In this document: in pieces, positions 51,632 through 59,774 of the stretch
How the letters are laid out: the number at the start of each line of letters is the position of its first letter
How positions within the stretch are numbered: position 1 is the first letter of the stretch
NCBI RefSeq assembly: GCF_002277895.1
Contig: NZ_CP022999.1
Coordinates: 248,001 to 312,000 of the forward strand
Source of the DNA: Rhizobium sp. 11515TR
GTDB taxonomy: Bacteria; Pseudomonadota; Alphaproteobacteria; Rhizobiales; Rhizobiaceae
Direction of reading: 5' to 3'
Length of the DNA stretch: 64,000 nucleotides
Position numbers and translations under genes: made by a program
Notes under the pieces: model-generated
Database searches by the model: none
What the model saw: only the letters and a program-made list of their open reading frames with translations
What the model was told of the DNA's origin: nothing

Positions 51632-53971
51632 ATGACGTCGACAACACAACACAGCCGCTATCGCGTAGAGGGCATGGATTGCGCTTCATGCGCTGCGAAA
51701 ATCGATACAGCTGTTCGCCGGCTGCAGGGTGTCGAGGATGTTTCCGTATCGGTCACCGCAGGCACCATGACGATCAAGCACCAGAGCGATCCGGACTTGC
51801 CGCCCAACATTGCGAAGCGGGTCACGGGACTGGGCTACAAAGTTTTCCCGCTGCCGCAGAGCAATGCCGCCGTGTCAAAGATCGAAGAGAGCGGCCATGC
51901 TTGCGGGTGCGGACACGATCATCACACGCATAAGTCCAATGGCCACGACCATGCAGGCCACGAGCATGAGCATGATCACGGCGACCACGATCATGGCGCC
52001 GGGCATCAACATGATCATGCCGGTCACATCAACACCTCTGAAGAGCGCGATGGCTCGGTTGTCGGCCTTCACGGTCACGATCACGGACCGACCACCGGGC
52101 CGTGGTGGAAATCCGCCAAAGGCCGCCTGACGATCGCCAGTGGTGTAGCGCTCGCCGCCGCCTGGGGTGTCGGCAAGCTGATACCGGCGTGGGATATGTG
52201 GATCTTCACTGCGGCCATGTTGGTCGGCCTGTTACCGATCGCCCGGCGCGCCTTCATGGCCGCAAGGATGGGAACGCCATTCTCGATCGAAATGCTGATG
52301 ACGATCGCGGCCATCGGCGCCGTAATCATCGGCGCCGGTGAGGAAGCTGCTACCGTGGTCTTCCTGTTCCTGATCGGCGAGTTGCTGGAAGGTGTCGCCG
52401 CCGGCAAGGCGCGCGCAAGCATTCAATCCCTGACGGATCTGGTGCCCAAGACCGCTCTCCTTGAAGAGAATGGCAAGACCCGTGAAGTGCAGGCCGAAAG
52501 CCTTGCTGTCGGCGCCATCATCCTGGTTCGCCCGGGCGACCGCATTCCGGCCGACGGTGTGATCCTTTCCGGCGAAAGCGCCATCGACGAGGCGCCGGTG
52601 ACAGGCGAAAGCACGCCGGTGCGCAAGGGCGTGGATGCAGCCGTCTTTGCGGGCACGGTCAATGGCGATGCCGCCCTGCGCGTCCGCGTAACGGCGGCAG
52701 CATCGGACAATACCATCGCCCGCGTCGTCAAGCTCGTCGAGGAAGCGCAGGAATCGAAGGCTCCGACCGAGCGTTTCATCGATCGCTTCTCGCGCTATTA
52801 CACGCCTGGGGTCGTCGTTGTCGGTGCGCTCGTCGCGGTTATTCCGCCTTTACTTCTGGGCGCCAGCTGGAGCGAATGGGTCTATAAGGGCCTGGCAATC
52901 CTGCTGATCGGTTGCCCCTGCGCCCTGGTCATCTCGACGCCGGCGGCAATCGCAGCGTCACTGTCTTCAGGCGCCCGCCGCGGTCTGTTGCTGAAGGGCG
53001 GCGCCGTGCTCGAAAACATCGGCAAGGTCACCGCTGTTGCTTTCGACAAGACCGGCACGCTGACCGAAGGCAAGCCCAAGGTCACCGATATCGTCGGTCT
53101 AAGCATGAATGAAACGGACGTGCTACGGCTGGCAGCCGCGCTCGAAACTGGATCGAGCCATCCGCTTGCGCGCGCGATCCTCGACCGCGCGGCTGAAGCC
53201 GGAACGGATATCCCTCAGGTCATGGATGCCAAAGCGATCGGCGGAAAGGGCGTCAGCGGCACAGTCGATGGTTTGGACGTGTTCCTCGGATCGCCGCAAG
53301 CGGCTGCCGAGCGCGTATCTTTGACCTCGCAGCAATCGGCTCGGATCGCCGCGCTCAACGATGAAGGGAAGACCGTCTCCGTTATCGTTGCCAAGGGCAA
53401 TGCCGCCGGCCTGCTCGCCATGCGCGACGAACCGCGCGCCGATACGGCAGCCGGTCTCAAGGCACTTGCCGACGCCGGCATCAAGACGATCATGTTGACG
53501 GGCGACAATCAGCGCACGGCGCAGGCTATCGGCAGGACGCTCGGCATAGAGTTTCGCGCTCAATTGCTACCCGAAGACAAGCAACGGATCGTCGGCGAGT
53601 TGAAGCGGCAAGGCTTTCATGTCGCCAAGGTCGGTGACGGCATCAACGATGCGCCGGCACTCGCAGCCGCCGATGTCGGGATTGCCATGGGTGGAGGCAC
53701 CGACGTTGCGCTGGAAACGGCGGATGCCGCCGTGCTGCACGGCCGCGTCGGAGATGTCATCGAGATGATCGATCTTTCCAAGCGGACCATGAGAAATATC
53801 GGCCAAAACATCACCATTGCCCTCGGCCTCAAGGGCGTGTTCCTGGTCACCACGATCATCGGCATCACTGGACTTTGGCCGGCGATCCTCGCCGATACCG
53901 GCGCAACCGTACTGGTGACCATGAATGCGCTGCGCCTGCTCGCCCGCCGGCCCAGCCGGGTAGCCGCCTAA
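51632..53971 (+). CDS. zntA: Zn/Cd/Pb-exporting P1B-type ATPase
   Basis: A 779-aa metal pump. An N-terminal metal-binding domain (GMDCASCA, near 14) is followed by a histidine-rich linker (about 90-150, many HDH repeats). Then eight helices carry the CPC motif (GCPCALV, near 428), phosphorylation DKTGT (near 472), SHPLA and GDGINDAP. ADTGATVLVTMNALRLL in the last helix has the Asp of the zinc-type (P1B-2) subgroup. It exports Zn, Cd or Pb from the cytoplasm at the cost of ATP. ATG 51632 follows a short leader behind a MerR-type promoter. Copper is unlikely given the TM8 Asp. Confidence 0.92.
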   Translation: MTSTTQHSRYRVEGMDCASCAAKIDTAVRRLQGVEDVSVSVTAGTMTIKHQSDPDLPPNIAKRVTGLGYKVFPLPQSNAAVSKIEESGHACGCGHDHHTHKSNGHDHAGHEHEHDHGDHDHGAGHQHDHAGHINTSEERDGSVVGLHGHDHGPTTGPWWKSAKGRLTIASGVALAAAWGVGKLIPAWDMWIFTAAMLVGLLPIARRAFMAARMGTPFSIEMLMTIAAIGAVIIGAGEEAATVVFLFLIGELLEGVAAGKARASIQSLTDLVPKTALLEENGKTREVQAESLAVGAIILVRPGDRIPADGVILSGESAIDEAPVTGESTPVRKGVDAAVFAGTVNGDAALRVRVTAAASDNTIARVVKLVEEAQESKAPTERFIDRFSRYYTPGVVVVGALVAVIPPLLLGASWSEWVYKGLAILLIGCPCALVISTPAAIAASLSSGARRGLLLKGGAVLENIGKVTAVAFDKTGTLTEGKPKVTDIVGLSMNETDVLRLAAALETGSSHPLARAILDRAAEAGTDIPQVMDAKAIGGKGVSGTVDGLDVFLGSPQAAAERVSLTSQQSARIAALNDEGKTVSVIVAKGNAAGLLAMRDEPRADTAAGLKALADAGIKTIMLTGDNQRTAQAIGRTLGIEFRAQLLPEDKQRIVGELKRQGFHVAKVGDGINDAPALAAADVGIAMGGGTDVALETADAAVLHGRVGDVIEMIDLSKRTMRNIGQNITIALGLKGVFLVTTIIGITGLWPAILADTGATVLVTMNALRLLARRPSRVAA

Positions 53972-53980
53972 GCTATCCAT

Positions 53981-54006
53981 GGGCGCCGATCGACAAGTCG
54001 GCGCCC
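53981..54006. terminator. Hairpin between convergent zntA and AraC genes
   Basis: GGGCGCCGA and TCGGCGCCC form a perfect 9-bp stem with an 8-base loop, 10 bp after the zntA stop and 33 bp before the convergent AraC stop. It could end both transcripts; neither side has a strong U-tract. Confidence 0.55.
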
Positions 54007-54038
54007 TGCTGCGATCGCAGCCTCTGCAACATTTCGCC

Positions 54039-54833
54039 TCAGGACTTCCGAACGGAGAGGTAACGACGCGGCGACAGGCCGAATGCTTTCCGAAACATGG
54101 CGATGAAGCTGCTGGCGCTCGCATATCCCAGGCTGTCGGCCACCTCGGCGATCGGCTTGCCCGCGCTCAGATATTCAAGCGCAAGCAGCAAGCGCGCCTG
54201 CTGCCGCCAATGGGCGAAGGACATGCCCGTTTCGGCATTGAAGAGCCGCCGGGCCGATCGTTCGGATACCCCCGCTCGCAGCGCCAGAGCATGAAGGGTC
54301 TCCTCGCTGGCTGGTTCTTGCAGTACGGCTTCCGCGATACGTAAAGCACGTCGATCCGCAGGCATAGGCAAATGCAGGCTTTCGCGCGGCGCGGCCCGAA
54401 CCTCGTCCAGCAAAACGGCTGCCAGACGACGCTGCTGCGGTGAGAGCTTTTCCTCCCAGTGCCATGTCGTCGCACGGCGCACTAATGCCCGCAAGACCTC
54501 GCTCACGCTCAGAACGCAGGGTGTCGCCGGCAATCCGGCGCTGGCGGCCGGTGTAAGCAATATCCCCCAGCCGCTCAGCACACCATTGATCCCCGCTTTG
54601 TGCATGACACCGGGCGGAATCCAGCCCGCCCGTTGCGGCGGCAAGAGCCAGGAGCCGTCTGGCGTATCGACACGGACGAGCCCGCTTTCGATGCAGAAAA
54701 GCTGCCCGCGGCCATGAGCGTGCCAATCATACTCTTGAGTGCCGAGACGGAAAGCGCTGCCCGGTTCATCCGATCCCCAGAAGGCGATGAGCGGCGGCCC
54801 GTCGAGGCGGTCGCCAATATCTTCGATGTCCAT
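54039..54833 (-). CDS. AraC-family regulator with cupin sensor
   Basis: A 264-aa AraC regulator: N-terminal cupin (DWHAHGRGQLFCIESG, near 36-51; PPGVMHKAG) and C-terminal double helix-turn-helix (LALRAGVSERSARRLF, then PIAEVADSLGYASASSFIAMF). It diverges from the FAD monooxygenase gene over 118 bp and probably controls it. No strong ribosome-binding site precedes ATG 54833. Confidence 0.87.
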   Translation of the reverse strand: MDIEDIGDRLDGPPLIAFWGSDEPGSAFRLGTQEYDWHAHGRGQLFCIESGLVRVDTPDGSWLLPPQRAGWIPPGVMHKAGINGVLSGWGILLTPAASAGLPATPCVLSVSEVLRALVRRATTWHWEEKLSPQQRRLAAVLLDEVRAAPRESLHLPMPADRRALRIAEAVLQEPASEETLHALALRAGVSERSARRLFNAETGMSFAHWRQQARLLLALEYLSAGKPIAEVADSLGYASASSFIAMFRKAFGLSPRRYLSVRKS

Positions 54834-54951
54834 ATCTCATTTGGCCGTTTTGCAACATTTAAAGACCGAATGTCGTTATCATGCTCCGGCAGCCTTAGTC
54901 TATCTTTCCCTTGCAAGATCGAAATCGACCAGTGAATGGATTAGAAGACCC

Positions 54952-56142
54952 ATGCAGGACTTTCACGTCGTCATCATCGGCGCGGGCCTCGGTGGCTTGT
55001 GCCTTGCACAGGGGTTGAAGCGCGCCGGCATCCGTTTTGACGTGTATGAGCGCGATCCGGCCGCCGATAGTCGCCTGCAAGGTTATCGCATCCGTATCGA
55101 CGCAAACGGGCAGCAAGCGCTGGAATCATGCCTGCCAACCGCTCTGTTTGACCTCTTTCGAGCGACCGCCTCGACGAGCCCTCGATCCGCGTGCTTCCTG
55201 ACCCCTCAGCTTCTGCCCGTTACGGGCCGCACGCCGGCCAGCTGGGATACGAGCGAGAATGACGACGACGGCGATCTGAGTGTCAATCGCCTCACTCTTC
55301 GCGAAATTCTGTTGTCGGGGATCGAGGATCACGTTCATTTCGGCCATGCGTTCACACGCTATCGCTACATGGATGACGGGCGTGTCGAGGTGCAGTTCGA
55401 AAGCGCTGCCTCGGTTTCCTGCAGCCTGCTCGTCGGCGCCGATGGCGTGAACTCGCAGGTGCGACGACAGTTGGCACCCTATTCCGAGCCGACGGATACG
55501 GGCTCCATATGTGTCTATGGCAAGAGCGAAATGCCGTTGAACCATGTCGCCGATTTGCTTGGAGACGGAACGACGGTGATCTTTGCTGACGGGTGCACGG
55601 CAATCTTCGATCTCATGCGGTTCGGCAACCATTTCCCGAACCTCGCCGCCAGTCTCGCGCCCGATTGCAAGCTGACGCCGGTAACCGATTATCTCTATTG
55701 GGCGCTGATCGGCCCCCGCCAAAGGTTGGGACTGGAAACATATGACCATACCCAAGATCTTCCCGTATTGCTCAGAACCGCCATGCGCGGCTGGCATCCC
55801 GAGCTGAAGCAAATCATCAGCCGGAGCAGATCAACCGCCGTCGCCGCACTCTCTGTCAGAACCGGGCGCCCCGACGCCCTTTGGCCGTTCGGTCCGGTGA
55901 CGCTTTTGGGCGATGCCATCCATGCGATGAGCCCTGCCGGGGGACTGGGCGCCAATACTGCGCTCGAAGATGCCCGCATGCTGGCGCAGATCCTGGCCGA
56001 AGCCGGCAAGGAGACAAAGACCACCTGCACGGCCCTGCTGGATTACGAAGCCGACATGCGCGAGCGGGCGACTTGCGCCATCGACATGTCGGAACGCGGC
56101 GCGGCGATGCTGTTCGCTGCCATGACCGATAAGATCGCCTGA
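54952..56142 (+). CDS. FAD-dependent aromatic-type monooxygenase
   Basis: A 396-aa class A flavoprotein monooxygenase. FAD site GAGLGGLCLAQGL (near 9), DG-type segment LLVGADGVNSQVRRQL (near 160), and the second FAD motif LLGDAIHAMSPAGGLGANTALED (near 320). It hydroxylates an aromatic or polyketide-like compound with NAD(P)H and O2; the family also includes antibiotic-inactivating enzymes. ATG 54952 gives the canonical N-terminus; the open upstream part lies in the divergent AraC gene. A 141-aa partner gene follows after 10 bp. Confidence 0.88.
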   Translation: MQDFHVVIIGAGLGGLCLAQGLKRAGIRFDVYERDPAADSRLQGYRIRIDANGQQALESCLPTALFDLFRATASTSPRSACFLTPQLLPVTGRTPASWDTSENDDDGDLSVNRLTLREILLSGIEDHVHFGHAFTRYRYMDDGRVEVQFESAASVSCSLLVGADGVNSQVRRQLAPYSEPTDTGSICVYGKSEMPLNHVADLLGDGTTVIFADGCTAIFDLMRFGNHFPNLAASLAPDCKLTPVTDYLYWALIGPRQRLGLETYDHTQDLPVLLRTAMRGWHPELKQIISRSRSTAVAALSVRTGRPDALWPFGPVTLLGDAIHAMSPAGGLGANTALEDARMLAQILAEAGKETKTTCTALLDYEADMRERATCAIDMSERGAAMLFAAMTDKIA

Positions 56143-56152
56143 GGATAACATC

Positions 56153-56578
56153 ATGCCTATCGATGCCGCCACCTTCATCTTTCACGACGTTTCCCTATGG
56201 CCGATCGTGCGCCATTCCGCTGCCTCTGTGCATCCGGGCTATTCTAAACAATGGGAACATGAGATGGACGCTCTGCTCGCCCTCTCAATGCCCTTCGTCG
56301 TCATCATGGAAGGCGATGAGCACGCCGAAGAGCACGAGGATCGCAAGGCCCGCGGCATATGGCTGAAGAAAAACAAGACGGCGCTTGCAACGGTTTGCGA
56401 GGCAGTCATCGGCATCGAGGCAAGCGCGATCAAGCGTGCCGCCATGCAGCTGCAGATGAGCCTTGCAACCAAGGCATTCGGCATAAGAATGGAAATCGTC
56501 GCATCCCAGCAGGAGGCGCTACAACTCGCGGAACGGATTCTCAAAGGAGAGAACTCGGCAAGTTCTCTCCTTGGCTAA
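56153..56578 (+). CDS. Unrecognised 141-aa protein downstream of the FAD monooxygenase
   Basis: A soluble 141-aa protein with no domain I recognise. The pattern is strand (FVVIMEG, near 48), an acidic stretch (DEHAEEHEDRKARG), then helices (residues 68-105) and a last strand-helix pair (GIRMEIVASQQEALQLAERIL). This gives an alpha/beta appearance. GAGG precedes ATG 56153. It is 10 bp behind the monooxygenase, so they are surely co-transcribed and perhaps act together. Its last codons contain a strong hairpin (56544-56572). Confidence 0.7.
   Translation: MPIDAATFIFHDVSLWPIVRHSAASVHPGYSKQWEHEMDALLALSMPFVVIMEGDEHAEEHEDRKARGIWLKKNKTALATVCEAVIGIEASAIKRAAMQLQMSLATKAFGIRMEIVASQQEALQLAERILKGENSASSLLG
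56544..56572 (+). terminator. 12-bp-stem hairpin inside the end of the 141-aa gene
   Basis: AAGGAGAGAACT and AGTTCTCTCCTT pair perfectly over 12 bp with a 5-base loop. It lies within the last ten codons of the 141-aa gene, ending 4 bp before its stop codon. It is followed by GGCTAAGC, not a U-run. It may terminate or protect the transcript; the coding overlap is unusual. Confidence 0.5.
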
Positions 56579-56667
56579 GCACTCCCGGACGTATGACACC
56601 TTTGGGGCAAACAGAAACGACTAGGGCAGCCCGCCGACCCGCTCGGGGACAGGATTGGTTACAGAGG

Positions 56668-57708
56668 TCAGGATGCGGATCGGCGCAGAAGCGTGGTTTC
56701 CTTCCAGCCAAGCTCCGGAGCGACCAGCGTCACGAAGTCATGGATGATCTGCCGATATTCCTCATCGTGGAACTCATAAGGCAGCTCCAGCCGGAATTCG
56801 CTGACATGGGGCAAGATCGGATCTTTGCGCAGGCGTTCAAGAATTTCATCCGAAGAGCCGACGATATCGCGGGCGAAAAGCGTACGTCGTTCGCCCTGGG
56901 GTGAAAGCGTGCGCTCATAGCGGCCGGCGGCGTAGTCTGTGTAGCGTTTGCGGGTAATCGCATCCGCGCTGTCGAAGGGCACGATGACCCGGCCGAGCGC
57001 CACCCGCCTCGTATCGCCGCCACAGGCGCGATAGGTTTCCAGCTGACGCGATTGCGCAACGAAGAAATCGTCGGTCTGCTCGCCCGTGGTGACATTGCCG
57101 ATCAGCAGATTGAAGCCGTTGCGGCCGGCCCATTCGGCCGAGCGCAGCGAACCGCCGCCATACCAGATGCGATCGATCAGGCCCTTCGCATAGGGCTGAA
57201 GCCGCGGACGCTGCGGGCCGAACGGCGTCTTGATGACCGTATCCCGATTGCCGAGATAGGTACCCCTCAGATTGTCGGCAAAGCGCAACACCCGCTGATG
57301 GGAGAAATCGTGGCTCTCCCAATCGCCATCGAAAGCAAGCGGCCCGATCAGATCCGCATGCAGCGGACGGCCGGCACTCAAGCCGATGTTCAACCGTCCG
57401 CGCGACAGCACATCCACGGTCGCCAGATCCTCGGCAAGGCGATAAGGGCTTTCATAACCGATGGGAATAACGGCGGTGCCGAGTTCGATGTGGCGCGTGC
57501 GCTGCGTCGCCGCAGCGAGGAAAGCGCTCGCGGAGGAAATGCCCGGCTCCAAATGCCGCTGGCGAACCCAGGCGCTGTTGAAACCCTTCTGCTCTCCGTA
57601 TTCGAGCAATTGCAGGGTCTGCTCCAGGCCGGCGAGCGGATCCTCGTCCGGATAATTGCCAGGCGTGAGAAAGCCGATATGGCTGATCGATGGGGCTTGG
57701 CGGCTCAT
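56668..57708 (-). CDS. LLM-class flavin monooxygenase (YtmO/CmoO-like)
   Basis: A 346-aa luciferase-like FMN monooxygenase (TIM barrel; N-terminus SHIGFLTPGNYPDEDP, then TRHIELGTAVIPIGYESPYRLAEDLATVDVLS). It would use reduced FMN and O2. It is the last gene of a minus-strand operon with two cystine-type binding proteins, a permease-ATPase fusion, an acetyltransferase, an M20 deacetylase and a second monooxygenase. That gene set matches the B. subtilis ytm/ytn sulfur-salvage operon, where the corresponding LLM gene is ytmO. Function in C-S bond cleavage is inferred from that parallel. ATG 57708 follows GGAG. Confidence 0.82.
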   Translation of the reverse strand: MSRQAPSISHIGFLTPGNYPDEDPLAGLEQTLQLLEYGEQKGFNSAWVRQRHLEPGISSASAFLAAATQRTRHIELGTAVIPIGYESPYRLAEDLATVDVLSRGRLNIGLSAGRPLHADLIGPLAFDGDWESHDFSHQRVLRFADNLRGTYLGNRDTVIKTPFGPQRPRLQPYAKGLIDRIWYGGGSLRSAEWAGRNGFNLLIGNVTTGEQTDDFFVAQSRQLETYRACGGDTRRVALGRVIVPFDSADAITRKRYTDYAAGRYERTLSPQGERRTLFARDIVGSSDEILERLRKDPILPHVSEFRLELPYEFHDEEYRQIIHDFVTLVAPELGWKETTLLRRSAS

Positions 57709-57720
57709 GCGGCTGTCTCC

Positions 57721-58659
57721 TCAAAATTTCGGCAGGCCCGGCGGATTGGTTTCCGACTTCGGCAGGGCTTCTTCGGCAAGATGCCAATGGTCGAGGATCT
57801 TGGCGTAGGTGCCATCCTTGATCAGCCCGTTCGTTGCGATGGTGAGCGCCTCCGCGAGACCGCTGCCCTTGCGCGTCGTGATCGCGACATCCGAGCGATC
57901 CGGCCAACCAGCGCTCAGCGTGCCCACGCGCTTGATGTCCTTGTCGCGAGCAGCGATGTAGACAAGCTGGGCATGCGGCTGCACGATGACATCGGCGCGG
58001 TTGGACCGCAGAGCTAGAAGGCTCGCTGCATCGTCGTCGTAATATTGGAGTTCTATCGGCTTCAAGCCAGCTTTAACATCCTCATCGCTCCATTTCAGCA
58101 GGATGCGCTCCTGATTGGTGCCAGCACCGACGATGATGCGAAGACCGGCCGCATCCTTCGGTTCCTTGATCGACGTGATCTTGCTGTCATTCTTGACAAA
58201 GAAGCCGTGCAGGCCTTGCCGATAAGTGGAGAAATCGAACTTCTCCTTGCGCTGCTCGGTGACGCCGACATTGGAGATGACGGCATCGTATTTGCCCGAT
58301 GTCAGCCCCAGCGGCCAGTCGATCCAGGCGACTGGCACGAGCTTAAGTTTGAGACCGAGCGCATCGGCGACGGCATAGGCATAATCGGGATCGGCGCCCA
58401 CCACCGTCTTGGCGTCCGTCGCATAGGTCGCAAGCGGCGGGCCGCCTGGTGCGACTGCGACGGTGAATGTGCCTGGTGTGACGAACTTGAAATCCTTTGG
58501 GATAGTGGCAATCGCCGCTTCGTTTTTCGCCGCGTGAAGGCGTCCGGGCTGTTCCGGGCTCAAATCGAAATCTTCGGCCGCCATTGCCGGAGCAAGACCG
58601 GTCAAGGCAAGCGCCGCTGCGGCTGCCAGCATAGTTTTGAAGTTAATGCGTATCGTCAC
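57721..58659 (-). CDS. Cystine-type ABC binding protein A
   Basis: A 312-aa polar amino-acid binding protein (SBP family 3) with a Sec signal (residues 1-27, ending APAMA). Mature segments: SGKYDAVISNVGVTEQRKEKFDFSTYR and AGLRIIVGAGTNQERILLKW. It is a tandem paralogue of the 58737 gene (about half identical by eye). GTG 58659 was chosen as it begins the signal peptide; ATG 58632 is possible, while the frame up to 58737 covers an intergenic hairpin. Two binding proteins in one operon recall YtmJ/YtmK of Bacillus. Confidence 0.85.
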   Translation of the reverse strand: MTIRINFKTMLAAAAALALTGLAPAMAAEDFDLSPEQPGRLHAAKNEAAIATIPKDFKFVTPGTFTVAVAPGGPPLATYATDAKTVVGADPDYAYAVADALGLKLKLVPVAWIDWPLGLTSGKYDAVISNVGVTEQRKEKFDFSTYRQGLHGFFVKNDSKITSIKEPKDAAGLRIIVGAGTNQERILLKWSDEDVKAGLKPIELQYYDDDAASLLALRSNRADVIVQPHAQLVYIAARDKDIKRVGTLSAGWPDRSDVAITTRKGSGLAEALTIATNGLIKDGTYAKILDHWHLAEEALPKSETNPPGLPKF

Positions 58660-58691
58660 GGAACCTGTATCTCCATTTGAGATGAATGCGA

Positions 58692-58726
58692 GCGGACCGA
58701 CGTGAGCCCCACTGACGCCGGTCCGC
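58692..58726 (-). promoter_or_regulatory. Hairpin between the two binding-protein genes
   Basis: GCGGACCG and CGGTCCGC form a perfect 8-bp stem (loop 19 bases, with further CGT/ACG pairing inside) in the 77-bp gap between the tandem binding-protein genes. It may stabilise the upstream gene's mRNA. Its presence argues against translation starting upstream of it. Confidence 0.45.
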
Positions 58727-58736
58727 CCGACCAACA

Positions 58737-59681
58737 TTACGAACCGCTTTTCGGCAGGCCCGCAGGGTTGGTCTTGGATTGATCGACCGCTTCGGCTGTC
58801 AGGCTCCAGCGCTTCAGCACTTCGCCATATTTACCGTCCTTGATCAGATCATTGAGTGCGAGGGTGACGGCATCGGCAAGGCCAGCACCTTTTTTCGTCG
58901 TGACGGCGATCTCGGCCGTTAGCGGCCAACCGCCGGAGACGGTGCCGACAAGCTTCCTCGTGCCGTTGATGGCCGCCTTATAGGCCTGCGTCGCATTCGG
59001 ATTGAACTCGACATCGGCTCGACCGGACTGCAAGGCAAGATCGGCGGCGGCGCGATCATCATAATACTGCACCTCGATAGGCTTCAGGCCGGCTGCCACA
59101 TTCTGCCGGTCCCATTCCAGAATGATCTTCTCCTGATTGGTGCCGGCACCGGTGATCACCTTGAGACCCGCGACATCCTTCGGCTCCTTGATCGAGGTGA
59201 TCTTGCTGTCGGCCTTCACATAAAAGCCGAGCACGTCCCTGCGATAGGTGGAGAAATCGAATTTCAGCTTGCGCTCTTCCGTGACCGTCACGTTGGAAAT
59301 GACAGCATCATATTTCCCGGAGGAGACGCCGAGCGGCCAGTCCTCCCAGGCAACCGGCACCAGATCGAGCTGCAAGCCGAGGGAGTCGGCAAGCAATTGC
59401 GCGATATCGGGATCGGTGCCGACGACCGTCTTCGCGTCGGTCGCGTAGGTGGCGATCGGCGGATCCCAAGGGTTGATCGCGACCGTGAATTTGCCGGGAT
59501 TGACGAACTTGAAACCCGGCGCAATCGCCTTGATCGCTGCCTCGTCCTTCTCGGCCCGGATGCGATTGGATGTATCCGGGCTCAGGTTGAACTTTTCGGC
59601 CGCAATCGTCGGCGTCCCACTCATCGCTACCGCCGTTAGAACGCCGGCAACGATATATCTTGCTCTCTCAATGAATGTCAT
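58737..59681 (-). CDS. Cystine-type ABC binding protein B
   Basis: A 314-aa SBP family 3 protein with a Sec signal (residues 1-28, ending TIAAE). SGKYDAVISNVTVTEERKLKFDFSTYRRD and GAGTNQEKIILEWDRQ parallel its neighbour, showing tandem duplication. ATG 59681 follows GGAGAAGGG. It probably binds cystine or S-substituted cysteine derivatives for the permease-ATPase fusion encoded just upstream in the operon. Confidence 0.87.
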   Translation of the reverse strand: MTFIERARYIVAGVLTAVAMSGTPTIAAEKFNLSPDTSNRIRAEKDEAAIKAIAPGFKFVNPGKFTVAINPWDPPIATYATDAKTVVGTDPDIAQLLADSLGLQLDLVPVAWEDWPLGVSSGKYDAVISNVTVTEERKLKFDFSTYRRDVLGFYVKADSKITSIKEPKDVAGLKVITGAGTNQEKIILEWDRQNVAAGLKPIEVQYYDDRAAADLALQSGRADVEFNPNATQAYKAAINGTRKLVGTVSGGWPLTAEIAVTTKKGAGLADAVTLALNDLIKDGKYGEVLKRWSLTAEAVDQSKTNPAGLPKSGS

Positions 59682-59774
59682 TTCCCTTCTCCTTTTTCAA
59701 TTATAAGTTGTTTATGCTACCATGATGATCCGGACGCCTGCTGCGTCAGAGCGTCGAATGCTTGCCTGCGACTG

